DNA of 20,183 nucleotides, taken from the NCBI GenBank assembly GCA_002418985.1, contig DIFE01000048.1:47367-67549 (forward strand), written 5' to 3'. This DNA comes from Deltaproteobacteria bacterium UBA5756. Its GTDB lineage: Bacteria; Desulfobacterota; Syntrophorhabdia; Syntrophorhabdales; Syntrophorhabdaceae. Below the pieces are notes generated by a model. That model was not told where the DNA came from and did not search any database. It worked only from the letters and a program-made list of their open reading frames with translations. Positions 1 through 9,013 of the stretch are shown one piece after another. The position numbers and the translations under genes are program-made. The first letter of the stretch is position 1. Each line of letters begins with the position of its first letter.

Positions 1-41
1 TTTGTGACTGTCCGGAAAGAGGTTGACCTTTATATTATTTT

Positions 42-81
42 GGACAGGTGTGACCTATTACCCATCACCCATCACCTGTCC
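42..81. repeat. 9-bp perfect inverted repeat near window start
   Basis: GGACAGGTG at 42-50 is matched by its reverse complement CACCTGTCC at 73-81. The 22-bp spacer contains a doubled CCCATCA. A further related piece, ACTGTCC, lies at 7-13 in the same orientation as the right arm. No reading frame explains it. It could be the edge of a mobile-element end or a REP-like structure continuing outside the window, or an operator upstream of the promoter at 98-126. Function unknown. Confidence 0.5.
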
Positions 82-97
82 CTATCATCATTGCGGC

Positions 98-126
98 TTG
101 ACAAACCGTTCAAATAACGTCATAAT
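98..126 (+). promoter_or_regulatory. sigma-70 type promoter for the small charged protein
   Basis: TTGACA at 98-103 is a perfect -35 hexamer. It is followed by a 17-bp spacer and CATAAT at 121-126, which matches the -10 consensus at five of six positions. Transcription would start near 133, leaving a leader of about 95 nt before the ATG at 228. The leader contains a small palindrome (CCGGT-C-ACCGG, about 164-174) that could be a protein-binding site or a minor hairpin. Confidence 0.7.
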
Positions 127-227
127 CCTTAACTACGGGAAATTGACCCATTTTCTTCCTGGACCGGTCACCGGGGTATCACATCGACAGCTTGGGAGCC
201 ACAAGGAAGAAGAAGAAAGGAGCTGGC

Positions 228-446
228 ATGGCCAAACGCAATCAAAATAGTTTTTTAAAAAGGCAGAAGGAGATCAAACGTCAGCAGAAAGCCCAGGAAA
301 AGATGATGCGCAGGCAGGGCCCTAAGAAACAGGAGCCCGAAGAAGAGATTAACGAAGAGACCACCGAAGAAACCACGGAAGAGACAACAGCCGCTGCAGC
401 AGAAGAAGCCACGAGCGAAGAACAATCCGCCACCGAAAAAGAATAG
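228..446 (+). CDS. small highly charged conserved-type protein (72 aa), function unknown
   Basis: The start at 228 is chosen because AAAGGAG sits just upstream (216-222); an earlier in-frame ATG at 192 has no comparable ribosome site. The N-terminal half (residues 1-34) is strongly basic, with repeated Lys/Arg/Gln and a likely amphipathic helix. The C-terminal half (35-72) is acidic and low-complexity, with repeated Glu-Glu-Thr-Thr units and an Ala run, and is predicted disordered. There is no membrane segment, signal peptide or Cys. Similar short basic-then-acidic proteins starting MA(K/R)(K/R)xxxSFxKRxxE occur in Desulfobacterota, so the coding call is fairly safe. The charge pattern suggests nucleic-acid or ribosome binding, but that is only inference. 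Confidence 0.75.
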   Translation: MAKRNQNSFLKRQKEIKRQQKAQEKMMRRQGPKKQEPEEEINEETTEETTEETTAAAAEEATSEEQSATEKE

Positions 447-462
447 GGGCAGTTAGCCCGGA

Positions 463-484
463 TTTCAGGTTTCAGGTAAAAAGA
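463..484 (+). repeat. dispersed repeat, copy 1 (TTTCAGGTTYCAGGTAAAA type)
   Basis: The 22 bp at 463-484 match 16820-16840 at all but two positions (one T/C substitution, one extra A), although the copies are 16 kb apart. A weaker relative (CAAGTTTCAGGCGTTAAAC) follows at about 509-527. It lies in the non-coding 447-656 stretch between convergent genes, which otherwise shows only the palindrome at 647-666. Confidence 0.5.
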
Positions 485-646
485 GAATCAGGAATACTTG
501 CATTTTCAAGTTTCAGGCGTTAAACGAGCAAAATCCGGTATCGAATCAATTCAATTAGAGCATTGTCGCTGGACATAACAAGGCTGTGAGCGATGGCCGC
601 CTCCGGTATACCTGGTTCCTTACGATAAACAGGCTGAATTCCTACG

Positions 647-666
647 GGGATCCGATTCAGGATCCC
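647..666 (-). repeat. 7-bp inverted repeat over the GH57 stop codon
   Basis: GGGATCC (647-653) and GGATCCC (660-666) flank a 6-nt loop that includes the TGA stop of the GH57 gene. It would form a short GC-rich hairpin at the 3' end of that transcript. No T-run follows on the minus strand, so it is not a standard Rho-independent terminator. It could stabilise the mRNA end or be coincidental. Confidence 0.3.
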
Positions 667-3098
667 GGGATCGATCCGGTATCGAAATTGAGTATTTCTC
701 CGAGTTCAATGAACTCCCGGCGCCATTGAACTGCCCCGGCTTCCTCTTGGGAGACGCCTTCCATCATCCTGACGTACACCGACCGCGCCATAGCGTAGTA
801 GACATTCTGGATCTCCCAGAGATTCACCTCGATGGGAAGCAAGCGGGCCAGTTCCATGGTCTTCTTCATGGCGTGGATAAGGGAAATGTCAGAGGAGTTT
901 TTCTCGAACCGTGACATCCGTTCATCAAGCTTTCGCCTTATGATCAGCTCGATCTCCACTGTATCGTAATGAAGACCCCACTTCTCCATCTCCTTTACGA
1001 TTCCGCCAATATCGTTATCGTCCAGGTCATCTTGTGAAAAGGCCTTTTTGAGGTCAAAGTTGAGGGTGAACTCCGCCGCTGCCCGAAAGGCATTGGGGAC
1101 GGCCATGCCTGCCTCGCGGAACAAATTCATAAGGATCCTCTCTCCTTGAAAGAGGTCTCTGTAGACAATTTCGAACTTTTCGAAGGCGCCCCTGGCGAGC
1201 AGGTTCATAATTGCACGCTGTCGATCCCTGAAAAGACTCTTGAAGGAATAATTGTGCATTCCGAAGTGATCGTCCATCAGGTGAATGACTTCGGCCAGAT
1301 CGGCCCTTTCGAAGGCGTCGGTGATCTCCTGTCGCATTGTCCGAAAGGCTTCTTCGCCGCCGTACTGCCTTGCACCACCGTTGAAGGCGTGGCCTCCCAT
1401 GTGGAGAACCGCGAAACTGATGTGTTCGGAATCACCGGTGATCCGCGAGACGACGAGTACCCTTCCGATGGTCAGAGTCGTGCTGCCGGCGGTTATCCTG
1501 GAATAATCCTCCTTATCCACCGAAAAACTGTATATTTCCGCGTGGTCATCGAAATCTTCCATCACGGAGGAAACGGCATAATGGACGGCCGCCTTTTTGA
1601 GGTCAATGGCGGCGGGTTTGACGAACCTGTCGAAGATCCTGGCGCCGTCCCCGTGTTCCGGGATGTTGCTTTTTGCCTTTTCGAGCAGGGACCTGAAAAT
1701 ATCTTCCTTGCTGTTTCCACAGACGTCCGAAATGAGTTGAATCGCCCTGCCGGCGTATTGGATGACCTGGACTGTCTCTATCCCGGAAAGCTCGTCGAAA
1801 AACCATCCGCAGCTCGTATACATGAGTAACGAATGGCGCTGGGACTCAAGAAGCTTCAGTGCGGCGATCCTTTCGTCGGCGGCAAGAACCCTTCGGCCGT
1901 GTTTCCCAAAGAAGTCGTCAACCGTTGGCTCGCTGCGATCCAGAACGATATCGATGTAGTCGTCCCGGGCCGACCAGGGATCGTTGAGATACTCAAGGGC
2001 CTTATTCGCGTATGTATCGGCCAACTCGTCCCGCAGCCAATCCAGGGCATCGCGCAAAGGGGCCCTCCATCCCTGGTTCCAACCCGGGTGCCCCCCCGAA
2101 TTGCACCCGCAATCACTGCGCCAGCGCTCGATGCCATGAGCACAGCTCCACGACGTGTTTTCGTAGATCTGTACCTCGTGCCGCGCCGGAAATTTCTCCA
2201 GGAATTCACCATAATTGGTGAGCCGGGCGAGACCCTGTTCTTCAATGTGATGGAGCGCGAAGGCGAGGGCCATGTCTCCGAAACGGTGGTGGTGGCCATA
2301 GGTTTCTCCGTCCGTGGCGATGTGCATGAGTTGAGTCGAGTTTCTCTCATCGGAGAAGCCCGAGACCAGCCTCTGTGCCAGATTCTCGCCCCTGTTGAGG
2401 AGATCCTCGAATGCGACAGCCCTCGATATAGGTCCGTCGTAAAAGAAGATGGTTATACGTTGACCGGAAGGAAGCCGCAGGAGGTAGGGACGCGTAGGGT
2501 CTATGCGGCCGCCGGTAACGTCCTTCCACTTACCGATGCCCTTCTTTCGAGCCTTCCATGCCTGGTGCGGAGCGAGAATGGTGAAAAGGATCCCCGCGCT
2601 GGCCAGATATTCCAGCGTCTCCAGGTCCACGGCCGTTTCGGCGAGCCACATCCCCTCCGGGGCGCGGCCGAACCGCTTCTGGAAATCCTTGATCCCCCAG
2701 TTTATCTGGGTCCTTTTGTCGCGGGAATTGGCGAGCGGCATGATGATATGGTTGTATACCTGGGCGAGAGCGTTCCCATGACCTGAGTGCGATGCAATAC
2801 TGAGCCCGTCCGCCTCGAGAATTGCTTCATAAACGGGGGGCGCGAATTCGCTCATCCATGCGAGCAGTGTCGGTCCGAAGTTGAAGCTGATCTTCGAATA
2901 GTTGCTGACGATGTCCGTGATACGGCTATCCCCGTTAACCATCCGTGCAGCCGAATTGGGCGCGTAGCATTCCGAGGTAACGCGTTCGTTCCAGTCGTGA
3001 AACGGGTAGGCGGAGTCCTGGATCTCGACAGATTCAAGCCAGGGGTTTTCTCGCGGCGGCTGGTAAAAATGGCAGTGAATGCAAATGTACCGTTCCAT
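657..3098 (-). CDS. glycoside hydrolase family 57 / DUF3536 protein (813 aa)
   Basis: A probable alpha-glucan-acting or alpha-mannosidase-like enzyme of the GH57 fold with the C-terminal DUF3536 extension. The N-terminus reads CIHCHFYQPPRENPW (residues 6-20), the typical GH57 strand-1 H-x-x-Q-P motif. GMWLAET at 149-155 carries Glu154 as likely nucleophile, and TDGETYGHHH at 262-271 supplies the acid/base Asp/Glu. A Cys/Gly/Trp-rich stretch (about 315-345) and a long helical C-terminal half follow, as usual for this about 800-residue family. No signal peptide, so cytoplasmic. Two adjacent ATGs (3101, 3098) follow GGGAGG; 3098 gives better spacing. The open frame runs on to 3440, but that extension lies inside the mscS-type gene and is not family-like. 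It is 64 nt downstream of the channel gene and probably co-transcribed. The exact substrate is unknown. Confidence 0.88.
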   Translation of the reverse strand: MERYICIHCHFYQPPRENPWLESVEIQDSAYPFHDWNERVTSECYAPNSAARMVNGDSRITDIVSNYSKISFNFGPTLLAWMSEFAPPVYEAILEADGLSIASHSGHGNALAQVYNHIIMPLANSRDKRTQINWGIKDFQKRFGRAPEGMWLAETAVDLETLEYLASAGILFTILAPHQAWKARKKGIGKWKDVTGGRIDPTRPYLLRLPSGQRITIFFYDGPISRAVAFEDLLNRGENLAQRLVSGFSDERNSTQLMHIATDGETYGHHHRFGDMALAFALHHIEEQGLARLTNYGEFLEKFPARHEVQIYENTSWSCAHGIERWRSDCGCNSGGHPGWNQGWRAPLRDALDWLRDELADTYANKALEYLNDPWSARDDYIDIVLDRSEPTVDDFFGKHGRRVLAADERIAALKLLESQRHSLLMYTSCGWFFDELSGIETVQVIQYAGRAIQLISDVCGNSKEDIFRSLLEKAKSNIPEHGDGARIFDRFVKPAAIDLKKAAVHYAVSSVMEDFDDHAEIYSFSVDKEDYSRITAGSTTLTIGRVLVVSRITGDSEHISFAVLHMGGHAFNGGARQYGGEEAFRTMRQEITDAFERADLAEVIHLMDDHFGMHNYSFKSLFRDRQRAIMNLLARGAFEKFEIVYRDLFQGERILMNLFREAGMAVPNAFRAAAEFTLNFDLKKAFSQDDLDDNDIGGIVKEMEKWGLHYDTVEIELIIRRKLDERMSRFEKNSSDISLIHAMKKTMELARLLPIEVNLWEIQNVYYAMARSVYVRMMEGVSQEEAGAVQWRREFIELGEILNFDTGSIPGS

Positions 3099-3162
3099 CA
3101 TGACCTCCCTCAGCCGATCACAGGTTGCCCCGGTTCGCGGCCTCTTCGCCCCTCTCCTTACA

Positions 3163-4188
3163 TTACTTGTCCTCTCTGATATGGACCGTTCTTTGCGGGA
3201 AGGGGATCTCCACACCTTCCCTGCGGAACCTCTCGAAGATGCGTTTGCGCAGTTCATGCTGGGCCAGGTACTGGTCCACAAATTCACCGACCTGGCAAAT
3301 GAGGGTGAAATCCAGGGAGCTTTCTCCAAACCCCGGTATGAAACGGACGAAAGGCTCGGGGTTGCCAAGCAAACCCGGGATCTCTCCGACGGACCTCTTC
3401 GCCTCATCGACAAGCATCTTTTCCACCATCGCCGGATCACTTGCGTAACTGACGGAGACCGGGATCAGGAGCGAGAGTCTTTTTTCAGGGAGACAATAAT
3501 TGGTAACAATGCTTTTTGACAGTTGACTGTTGGGTATTATGACCATGTTATTGGCGAGCATCCTCACCCGTGTCGTTCTCCAGGTAATATCTTCCACATA
3601 ACCTTCCTGACCGGACTCCAGTTTGACGAAATCACCTATCCTGACCGACCTTTCAAGAATGATGTGGATCCCGGCGAAAAGGTTGGCAAGGGTATCCTGA
3701 AGAGCCAGGGCCACGGCAAGGCCCCCAACGCCAAGGGCGGTAAGCAGGGGTGCGATGGAAATCCCGAGCGTGTTGAGAACAATCAGGCAGCCTATGATGA
3801 TGATCGTACCCTTGATGACTCCGTGCATCAGCCCTGTCGGTGGAATGGGCAGGTCGGCGCTTTGCACATAATTCGTGAAGAGCCTTCCCACAAGGTTCGC
3901 GGTTGCGATAGTTATCGACAAAATAATAAGGACATCGATAGTGAGACTTATGTACCGGGCGTATTGCCTCGGTATATCGGACATGGCCACCCCGATGGAG
4001 AGGGCAATGGCGATGCACCAGTACCACGAAGGAGTGCTCAGGGAGGCAACGACAATATTGTCCATTCTCGTTGACGTTTTGGAGCTCCAGTGCCTGAGAA
4101 GTTTGAAGACAGCGACCCTGAGCCCTGCAAGAACGACAAAGCACCCCGCTGCGACAATAGCGGGAACAAGAAAGCGTGCGTAGGCCAT
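3163..4188 (-). CDS. MscS-family mechanosensitive ion channel (341 aa)
   Basis: A small-conductance mechanosensitive channel of the inner membrane that would release solutes on hypo-osmotic shock. Hydrophobic segments lie at about 5-25, 55-70, 82-103 and 124-143. The pore helix TM3 at about 148-178 has the Gly/Ala-rich packing pattern (ALGVGGLAVALALQDTLANL). The beta domain follows with RIGDFVKL (183-190) and the conserved VxxIxWRxTRxR element (198-209), then a soluble C-terminal alpha/beta domain. With one or two extra helices before the core, it resembles YbdG/YnaI-type members more than the 286-residue E. coli MscS. AAAGGAG precedes the ATG and lies within the last codons of the M23 gene, 4 nt away, so the two genes are probably translationally coupled. 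Confidence 0.92.
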   Translation of the reverse strand: MAYARFLVPAIVAAGCFVVLAGLRVAVFKLLRHWSSKTSTRMDNIVVASLSTPSWYWCIAIALSIGVAMSDIPRQYARYISLTIDVLIILSITIATANLVGRLFTNYVQSADLPIPPTGLMHGVIKGTIIIIGCLIVLNTLGISIAPLLTALGVGGLAVALALQDTLANLFAGIHIILERSVRIGDFVKLESGQEGYVEDITWRTTRVRMLANNMVIIPNSQLSKSIVTNYCLPEKRLSLLIPVSVSYASDPAMVEKMLVDEAKRSVGEIPGLLGNPEPFVRFIPGFGESSLDFTLICQVGEFVDQYLAQHELRKRIFERFRREGVEIPFPQRTVHIREDK

Positions 4189-4192
4189 GAGT

Positions 4193-5443
4193 TTAGTCTC
4201 CTTTCATCCGCGTCTGCACGGCGAGCATGGAGCGCACCGGCGTGCCGTTTGTGATCTGCGTCGTCTCAAGACGATGATCCATCGAGACAACTAGTTCCCT
4301 GAAGCCGTCCCCGTCGACGCCTTGCAGGGGTTCTCCGCAGAGAGGCCGCAATGAAAGAGGGTTCACGGGTTTTCCCGCCACCCTTATCTCCAGGTGGAGA
4401 TGAGGTCCTGTGGCGAGGCCGGTCGCGCCGACAAAACCTATGACCTCGCCTTGAGCGACTCGCGCCCTTCTCGCGATGCCTTTGCCGATGCGCGACAGAT
4501 GCCCGTAATACGTGCTGTAACCGTTCCGGTGTTTTATGATGACCAGCTTTCCGTAACTTCCCCGGTATCCCGCGAAAAGGATCTCACCGTCACCCAATGC
4601 GGAAACCGGCGTTCCCGATGCTGCGGCGTAATCGATACCCTGGTGCGGCCTGTATTTCTTTAGGACAGGATGAAGGCGTCTGCCGCTATAGGACGAACTG
4701 ATTCTCCTGAAATTAAGCGGGGCCTTGAGAAATGCTTTCCTGAGTGGCGTTCCCCCGGCATCGTAGTAGTTAGCCGATCCGTTGACTTCGTACCGGTAGG
4801 CCATGTATCTCCGACCGTCATTAACGAATTCGGCTGACAAAATGTCGCCGAACTTTCTGAAGGTATTCCCGACAAAAAGACCTTCGACAATCACTTTGAA
4901 TGTATCCCCGTCTCTCAGGTCTGTAGTGAAATCAATATCCCAGGCAAAAATATCCGAAAGGTCAAGGGCCAGACGCAGTGCCTCCTTCTCCGGGCCCAGG
5001 GAGGCGATAAGACTATCCTTGATCATACCGCCGAAAGAAAGAAGCCTCTTTTCGTATTCAACCTTTTCAACGGTGGCGGTGAGAGAGTCTCCCTGGCGGG
5101 AAAGGTTCATGTATGTCTCGTCATCCATCCAGTACGTGAGGGAATCGAGTCTGTCCTCGTCATCTATTGTTATGGTGTAAGGGCGCCCCGAACAGAGCTC
5201 GCCGAGGTCGTAGACACCTTCCGCGGCCTTCTTTGCCCGTTGAAGATCGGCAAAGCGCAGCTTGTTGCGCGTAAAGATCCGGGAAAGCGCGTCTCCTTTG
5301 CGTACAGTGCCCGATACTACCCGAACCGCCCTGTCTTTACGCTTGACCGGCGCTTGTTTTCTCTCGCTCTGCGCGGCAAGAATCACAAGACAGGCAATAA
5401 TGGCGAAGATGAGTACAGCTTTACCTGCAGTTCTTTTTCTCAT
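4193..5443 (-). CDS. M23-family (LytM/MepM-type) cell-wall metallopeptidase (416 aa)
   Basis: A periplasmic zinc peptidase predicted to cleave peptidoglycan cross-links. Residues 1-24 form a basic start plus one hydrophobic helix (signal anchor or signal peptide). Residues about 38-95 resemble an OapA/LysM-like region (SGTVRKGDALSRI), and 125-235 a MepM-type middle domain. The catalytic M23 domain occupies about 240-370. Zinc ligands are His267 and Asp271 (HQGID) and His350; His315 (YGHL) and His348 (GPHLHLE) are the expected catalytic histidines, so the enzyme appears intact. A C-terminal tail of about 50 residues is unassigned. It is first in a probable M23-MscS-GH57 transcript. No strong ribosome site is visible before the ATG. 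Confidence 0.9.
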   Translation of the reverse strand: MRKRTAGKAVLIFAIIACLVILAAQSERKQAPVKRKDRAVRVVSGTVRKGDALSRIFTRNKLRFADLQRAKKAAEGVYDLGELCSGRPYTITIDDEDRLDSLTYWMDDETYMNLSRQGDSLTATVEKVEYEKRLLSFGGMIKDSLIASLGPEKEALRLALDLSDIFAWDIDFTTDLRDGDTFKVIVEGLFVGNTFRKFGDILSAEFVNDGRRYMAYRYEVNGSANYYDAGGTPLRKAFLKAPLNFRRISSSYSGRRLHPVLKKYRPHQGIDYAAASGTPVSALGDGEILFAGYRGSYGKLVIIKHRNGYSTYYGHLSRIGKGIARRARVAQGEVIGFVGATGLATGPHLHLEIRVAGKPVNPLSLRPLCGEPLQGVDGDGFRELVVSMDHRLETTQITNGTPVRSMLAVQTRMKGD

Positions 5444-5504
5444 AGTCTGTCACGCACGGCGGCAGCGTCCGTAAAAAAACCCGCACGCTCGCCTCTTTCA
5501 GTAT

Positions 5505-5533
5505 AGTATAACCTATGTGAGAAACGATCTCAG
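5505..5533 (-). promoter_or_regulatory. possible sigma-70 promoter for the M23-MscS-GH57 cluster
   Basis: On the minus strand, CTGAGA (5533-5528) is followed by a 17-bp spacer and TATACT (5510-5505), four and five matches to the -35 and -10 consensus. A second overlapping TATACT sits at 5505-5500. Transcription would start about 50 nt before the M23 start codon. Confidence 0.4.
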
Positions 5534-5824
5534 GTCTGTAAGCCAGTTTACAAATGGCGCACATGGCTATCCTTGCACTGATAGTACAATCTAATTTAGT
5601 CCGCATGGTGAGTTCCGGAAGGACAAACCAGACAACCGGTCAGGCCTGAACAAAGAAGAGAGACAATTTCTCCTGCCCCCTCTTGCCAAAGGAGGAGGGT
5701 TTGTTCACCCTTTGGCAAAACAAGAGAAATATGTCTCTCCCTCTGAAACGACAACTGAAACCCAAAGCCTTGAAACTGTCTTTATTCTTGAAACGCGCAG
5801 CCTGCAGCCGGTATCTTTTCTCTC
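5534..5824. other. intergenic stretch between acyl-CoA ligase and M23 gene
   Basis: I see no convincing gene here. Its notable content is the large imperfect inverted repeat at 5658-5739. Short frames crossing it show no family-like protein features. The liv/acyl-CoA ligase transcript should end within or before this stretch, but no T-tract terminator is visible on the minus strand. Confidence 0.6.
5658..5739. repeat. 82-nt imperfect inverted repeat / large stem-loop
   Basis: The outer arms are GAGAGACAATTTCTC (5658-5672) and GAGAAATATGTCTCTC (5724-5739), complementary except for one extra base. The inner arms TTGCCAAAGG (5683-5692) and CCTTTGGCAA (5709-5718) pair perfectly over 10 bp around a 16-nt loop. 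The asymmetry between them is a C-rich insertion in the left half. Located 3' of the acyl-CoA ligase gene, it could protect or end that mRNA, or be a miniature inverted-repeat element. No T-run flanks it. Confidence 0.6.
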
Positions 5825-7477
5825 CTACCTCCTCTTATCCTTTTCCTGCTTGCGCTTCTCCTCATCACGTATCTCGCGCCGGAGCAGCTTGCCGACTTTT
5901 GATTTCGGCAGCATGTCCCGAAACTCTATGTAACCGGGGACCTTGTAGGGAGCCAGCCTGTCCCTGCACCACTTCAGAAGTTCGGTGCTTCCGATCCCTT
6001 TTGCGTCCTCTTTCAGAACGACGATCGCCTTGATCCTCTCGCCGACCTTCGGGTCGGGGATGCCGATGACGCATGCGCCGATGACTGTGGGATGGTCCTG
6101 AAGGGCTGCCTCCACCTCGGATGCGGACACCCGGTACGCCTTGTACTTGATTATGTCGGCGGTCCTCTCGACGAATTCCAACTCTCCCTTTTCATTCATC
6201 TTCACGTAATCGCCCATACGATAATAGATGTCGCCGTTCAATCTTACGTAGCAATACTCTGTTTCCTCCGGTTTGTTCAGATATTCCTTCAAAGTGTACG
6301 GGGATGTCACCAGCAGTTCTCCCAACTCACCGGGTGGAAGCTTCTCCAGCGTCTCCCTGTCGACGACTATTGACTTGCGCGTCTTGAGAGGGGTTCCGAT
6401 GACGGTGGGGGAAGGTTCCTGGCTTAGGAGGCTATAGGTTACGTGCCCTATCTCCGTTGAACCGTAAACCTGGTAGAGAGGTACGGAGTACTTTTCCTGC
6501 CATGACTTGAAGACCTCGACAGGCAGGACGTCACCACCGCAGTAACAATACCTGAGGGAACTCAGGTCATACTGATCGATCCTGTCACTCTCCAGCATCA
6601 TCCTGTAAAGCGCCGGGACACCCAGCATCCACTTTATCCTGTACCTCTCGATCGCGGAAAGCGTGGGGTCCACCTCCGGGATGGGCATGAGAACCACCGT
6701 GTTCGCGTAGTTGAAGCCGAAGGCGATGGAAAACCCCTTCGCCATGATATGGAAAAGAGGGTTGATCATGAGGACGGTGTCATTCCCGGGATTGACGTAA
6801 TCCTTTATGACATCCTCCATGATGTCGTTTATGTAGGTTACTTCTCCGGTATGGTTTCCCGGGACCCCCTTCGGAAAACCCGTGGTACCTCCGGTGTACA
6901 TGATGTAGGAAAGATCCGTCTTCGGGTCGATCGTGATATCAGGCGGGATGTTCACGGATCTGTCCACAATGTTCTTGAAGAAGTGTATCTTCTCGCCCTT
7001 TTCCACCTTGCCGGCGGGAATCTTGTCGAAAAGATGGCCCACCACCTGTTTGAAGGGCGAAATAAAATCGACAAGGTTCGTGACGATGACCCTTTTCAGG
7101 TTCGTTCGCTCCATGACCTCTTTCACGTACACGAAATTCGTATCGAGGCAGATCACGGTTTCTATCCCGGCGTCCTTGATCATGTACTCGATCTCAAATG
7201 CGGTGTAGATGGGCGAAACGGGCACGGTGACGGCACCGATGCGGTTAATGGCGAAATTCGCTATTATCCACTGCGGGCAGTTGGATATGTAGAGCATCAC
7301 CCTGTCCTGCTGTTTCACCCCCATGTCGGAGAGTCCCCGTGCGAACTTATGGACGAGAGTCTCCAGGCGTCCGTAGGTATAGGTCTCGCCAAGATAGATC
7401 AGCGCGGTCTTGGAGGGGACCTCTTTACACACCTCCTCAAAACGTGTGAATGTGTATTGCTTTTCTAAGGATGCCAT
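5825..7477 (-). CDS. AMP-forming acyl-CoA synthetase (acid-CoA ligase, 550 aa)
   Basis: Activates a carboxylic acid to its CoA thioester through an acyl-adenylate (ANL superfamily). Visible motifs are the A3 phosphate loop YTGGTTGFPKG (194-204), A5 YGSTE (338-342), A8 starting GDYVK (422) and running through the RTADIIKYKAYRVS hinge (438-451), and A10 PKSKVGK with catalytic Lys530. The tail (536-550) is Lys/Arg-rich. The length is typical. No signal peptide, so cytoplasmic. It is the last gene of the six-gene liv operon, 18 nt after livF, with AAGGGG upstream of the ATG. Co-transcription with a Liv-type importer suggests it activates the imported acid (fatty, branched-chain or aromatic); the specificity cannot be read from the sequence. 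Confidence 0.92.
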   Translation of the reverse strand: MASLEKQYTFTRFEEVCKEVPSKTALIYLGETYTYGRLETLVHKFARGLSDMGVKQQDRVMLYISNCPQWIIANFAINRIGAVTVPVSPIYTAFEIEYMIKDAGIETVICLDTNFVYVKEVMERTNLKRVIVTNLVDFISPFKQVVGHLFDKIPAGKVEKGEKIHFFKNIVDRSVNIPPDITIDPKTDLSYIMYTGGTTGFPKGVPGNHTGEVTYINDIMEDVIKDYVNPGNDTVLMINPLFHIMAKGFSIAFGFNYANTVVLMPIPEVDPTLSAIERYRIKWMLGVPALYRMMLESDRIDQYDLSSLRYCYCGGDVLPVEVFKSWQEKYSVPLYQVYGSTEIGHVTYSLLSQEPSPTVIGTPLKTRKSIVVDRETLEKLPPGELGELLVTSPYTLKEYLNKPEETEYCYVRLNGDIYYRMGDYVKMNEKGELEFVERTADIIKYKAYRVSASEVEAALQDHPTVIGACVIGIPDPKVGERIKAIVVLKEDAKGIGSTELLKWCRDRLAPYKVPGYIEFRDMLPKSKVGKLLRREIRDEEKRKQEKDKRR

Positions 7478-7495
7478 TGCTTCACCCCTTACCCC

Positions 7496-8242
7496 TTACA
7501 CCCCGAAATATGCCGATTTGACATCGGGATTATCCATCAGTTCTTCTCGTGTCCCCATCAGCACACTGGAGCCGTTCTCAAGTATATATCCGTAATCGAT
7601 AATGGGCATGACGGGCCGCGCATACTGCTCAGTGATGATGATCGAGATGCCTTTTGAATCGCGGATTGCCTTGGTGCCGTTCACCACAATCTCCTGGTAG
7701 GCCGGGCTCAACCCCAGGAGAGGTTCGTCAAGAAGAAGCATCTTCGGCGACGCCATAAGGGCCCTGCCGATGGCGAGCATTTGTTGCTCGCCGCCGCTTA
7801 AAAACCCTCCCTGTCTCTTCAGATGGTCCTTGAGCCGTGGAAAGAGGTCGAGGACATATTCAAGGTTCTGCTTTGTCTCGCGGGCCCCCGTCAGGTAGGA
7901 ACCGATCTTCAGGTTCTCGAGCGTCGAACTCTCGGCAAATATCCTTCTTCGTTCGGGACACAGGACAATCCCTACCCTCGCCCGGTTGTGTGGGCTTACC
8001 GCCGAAATGTCCTTGCCGTTGAAAAACACACGACCGTACACCGATATCCGTTCCCCGCCCCGCATCTCCTCTTTCTTCTTGATGTCCAGGATGACGCCGG
8101 AGACGGCGTGCATGAAAGTGCTCTTCCCCGCACTGTTGGAACCGAATATCCCGATGATCTTACCCTCGCCACAGGTCATGCTGACGTTGTTGAGGGCGAT
8201 CATGTTTTCAAAAAACACCATCAGTTCAAAGGCTTCGAACAT
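7496..8242 (-). CDS. livF: Liv-type ABC transporter ATP-binding protein LivF (248 aa)
   Basis: One of two ATPases energising the Liv-family importer at the inner face of the membrane. Walker A is GSNSAGKS (34-41), with Ser in place of the usual fourth-position Gly. The signature is LSGGEQQ (148-154) and Walker B is KMLLLDEP (167-174), followed by EQYA in place of the classical His-loop, as usual for LivF. Compared with standard LivF there is a charged insertion of about 15 residues at 54-69, between Walker A and the FFNGKDIS strand. AAGGAG lies 8 nt before the ATG. It begins 3 nt after livG ends and is followed by the acyl-CoA ligase. Confidence 0.92.
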   Translation of the reverse strand: MFEAFELMVFFENMIALNNVSMTCGEGKIIGIFGSNSAGKSTFMHAVSGVILDIKKKEEMRGGERISVYGRVFFNGKDISAVSPHNRARVGIVLCPERRRIFAESSTLENLKIGSYLTGARETKQNLEYVLDLFPRLKDHLKRQGGFLSGGEQQMLAIGRALMASPKMLLLDEPLLGLSPAYQEIVVNGTKAIRDSKGISIIITEQYARPVMPIIDYGYILENGSSVLMGTREELMDNPDVKSAYFGV

Positions 8243-8245
8243 GGG

Positions 8246-9009
<764 letters not shown>

Positions 9010-9013
<4 letters not shown>

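Noticed and set aside
1833..2786. Long plus-strand frame of 317 codons
   Set aside because: Antisense shadow of the GH57 gene; no recognisable motifs or ribosome site, while the opposite strand has clear catalytic motifs.
3099..3440. Upstream extension of the GH57 frame to 3440
   Set aside because: It lies inside the MscS-type gene in another frame and has no GH57-like sequence, while a ribosome site sits just before 3098.
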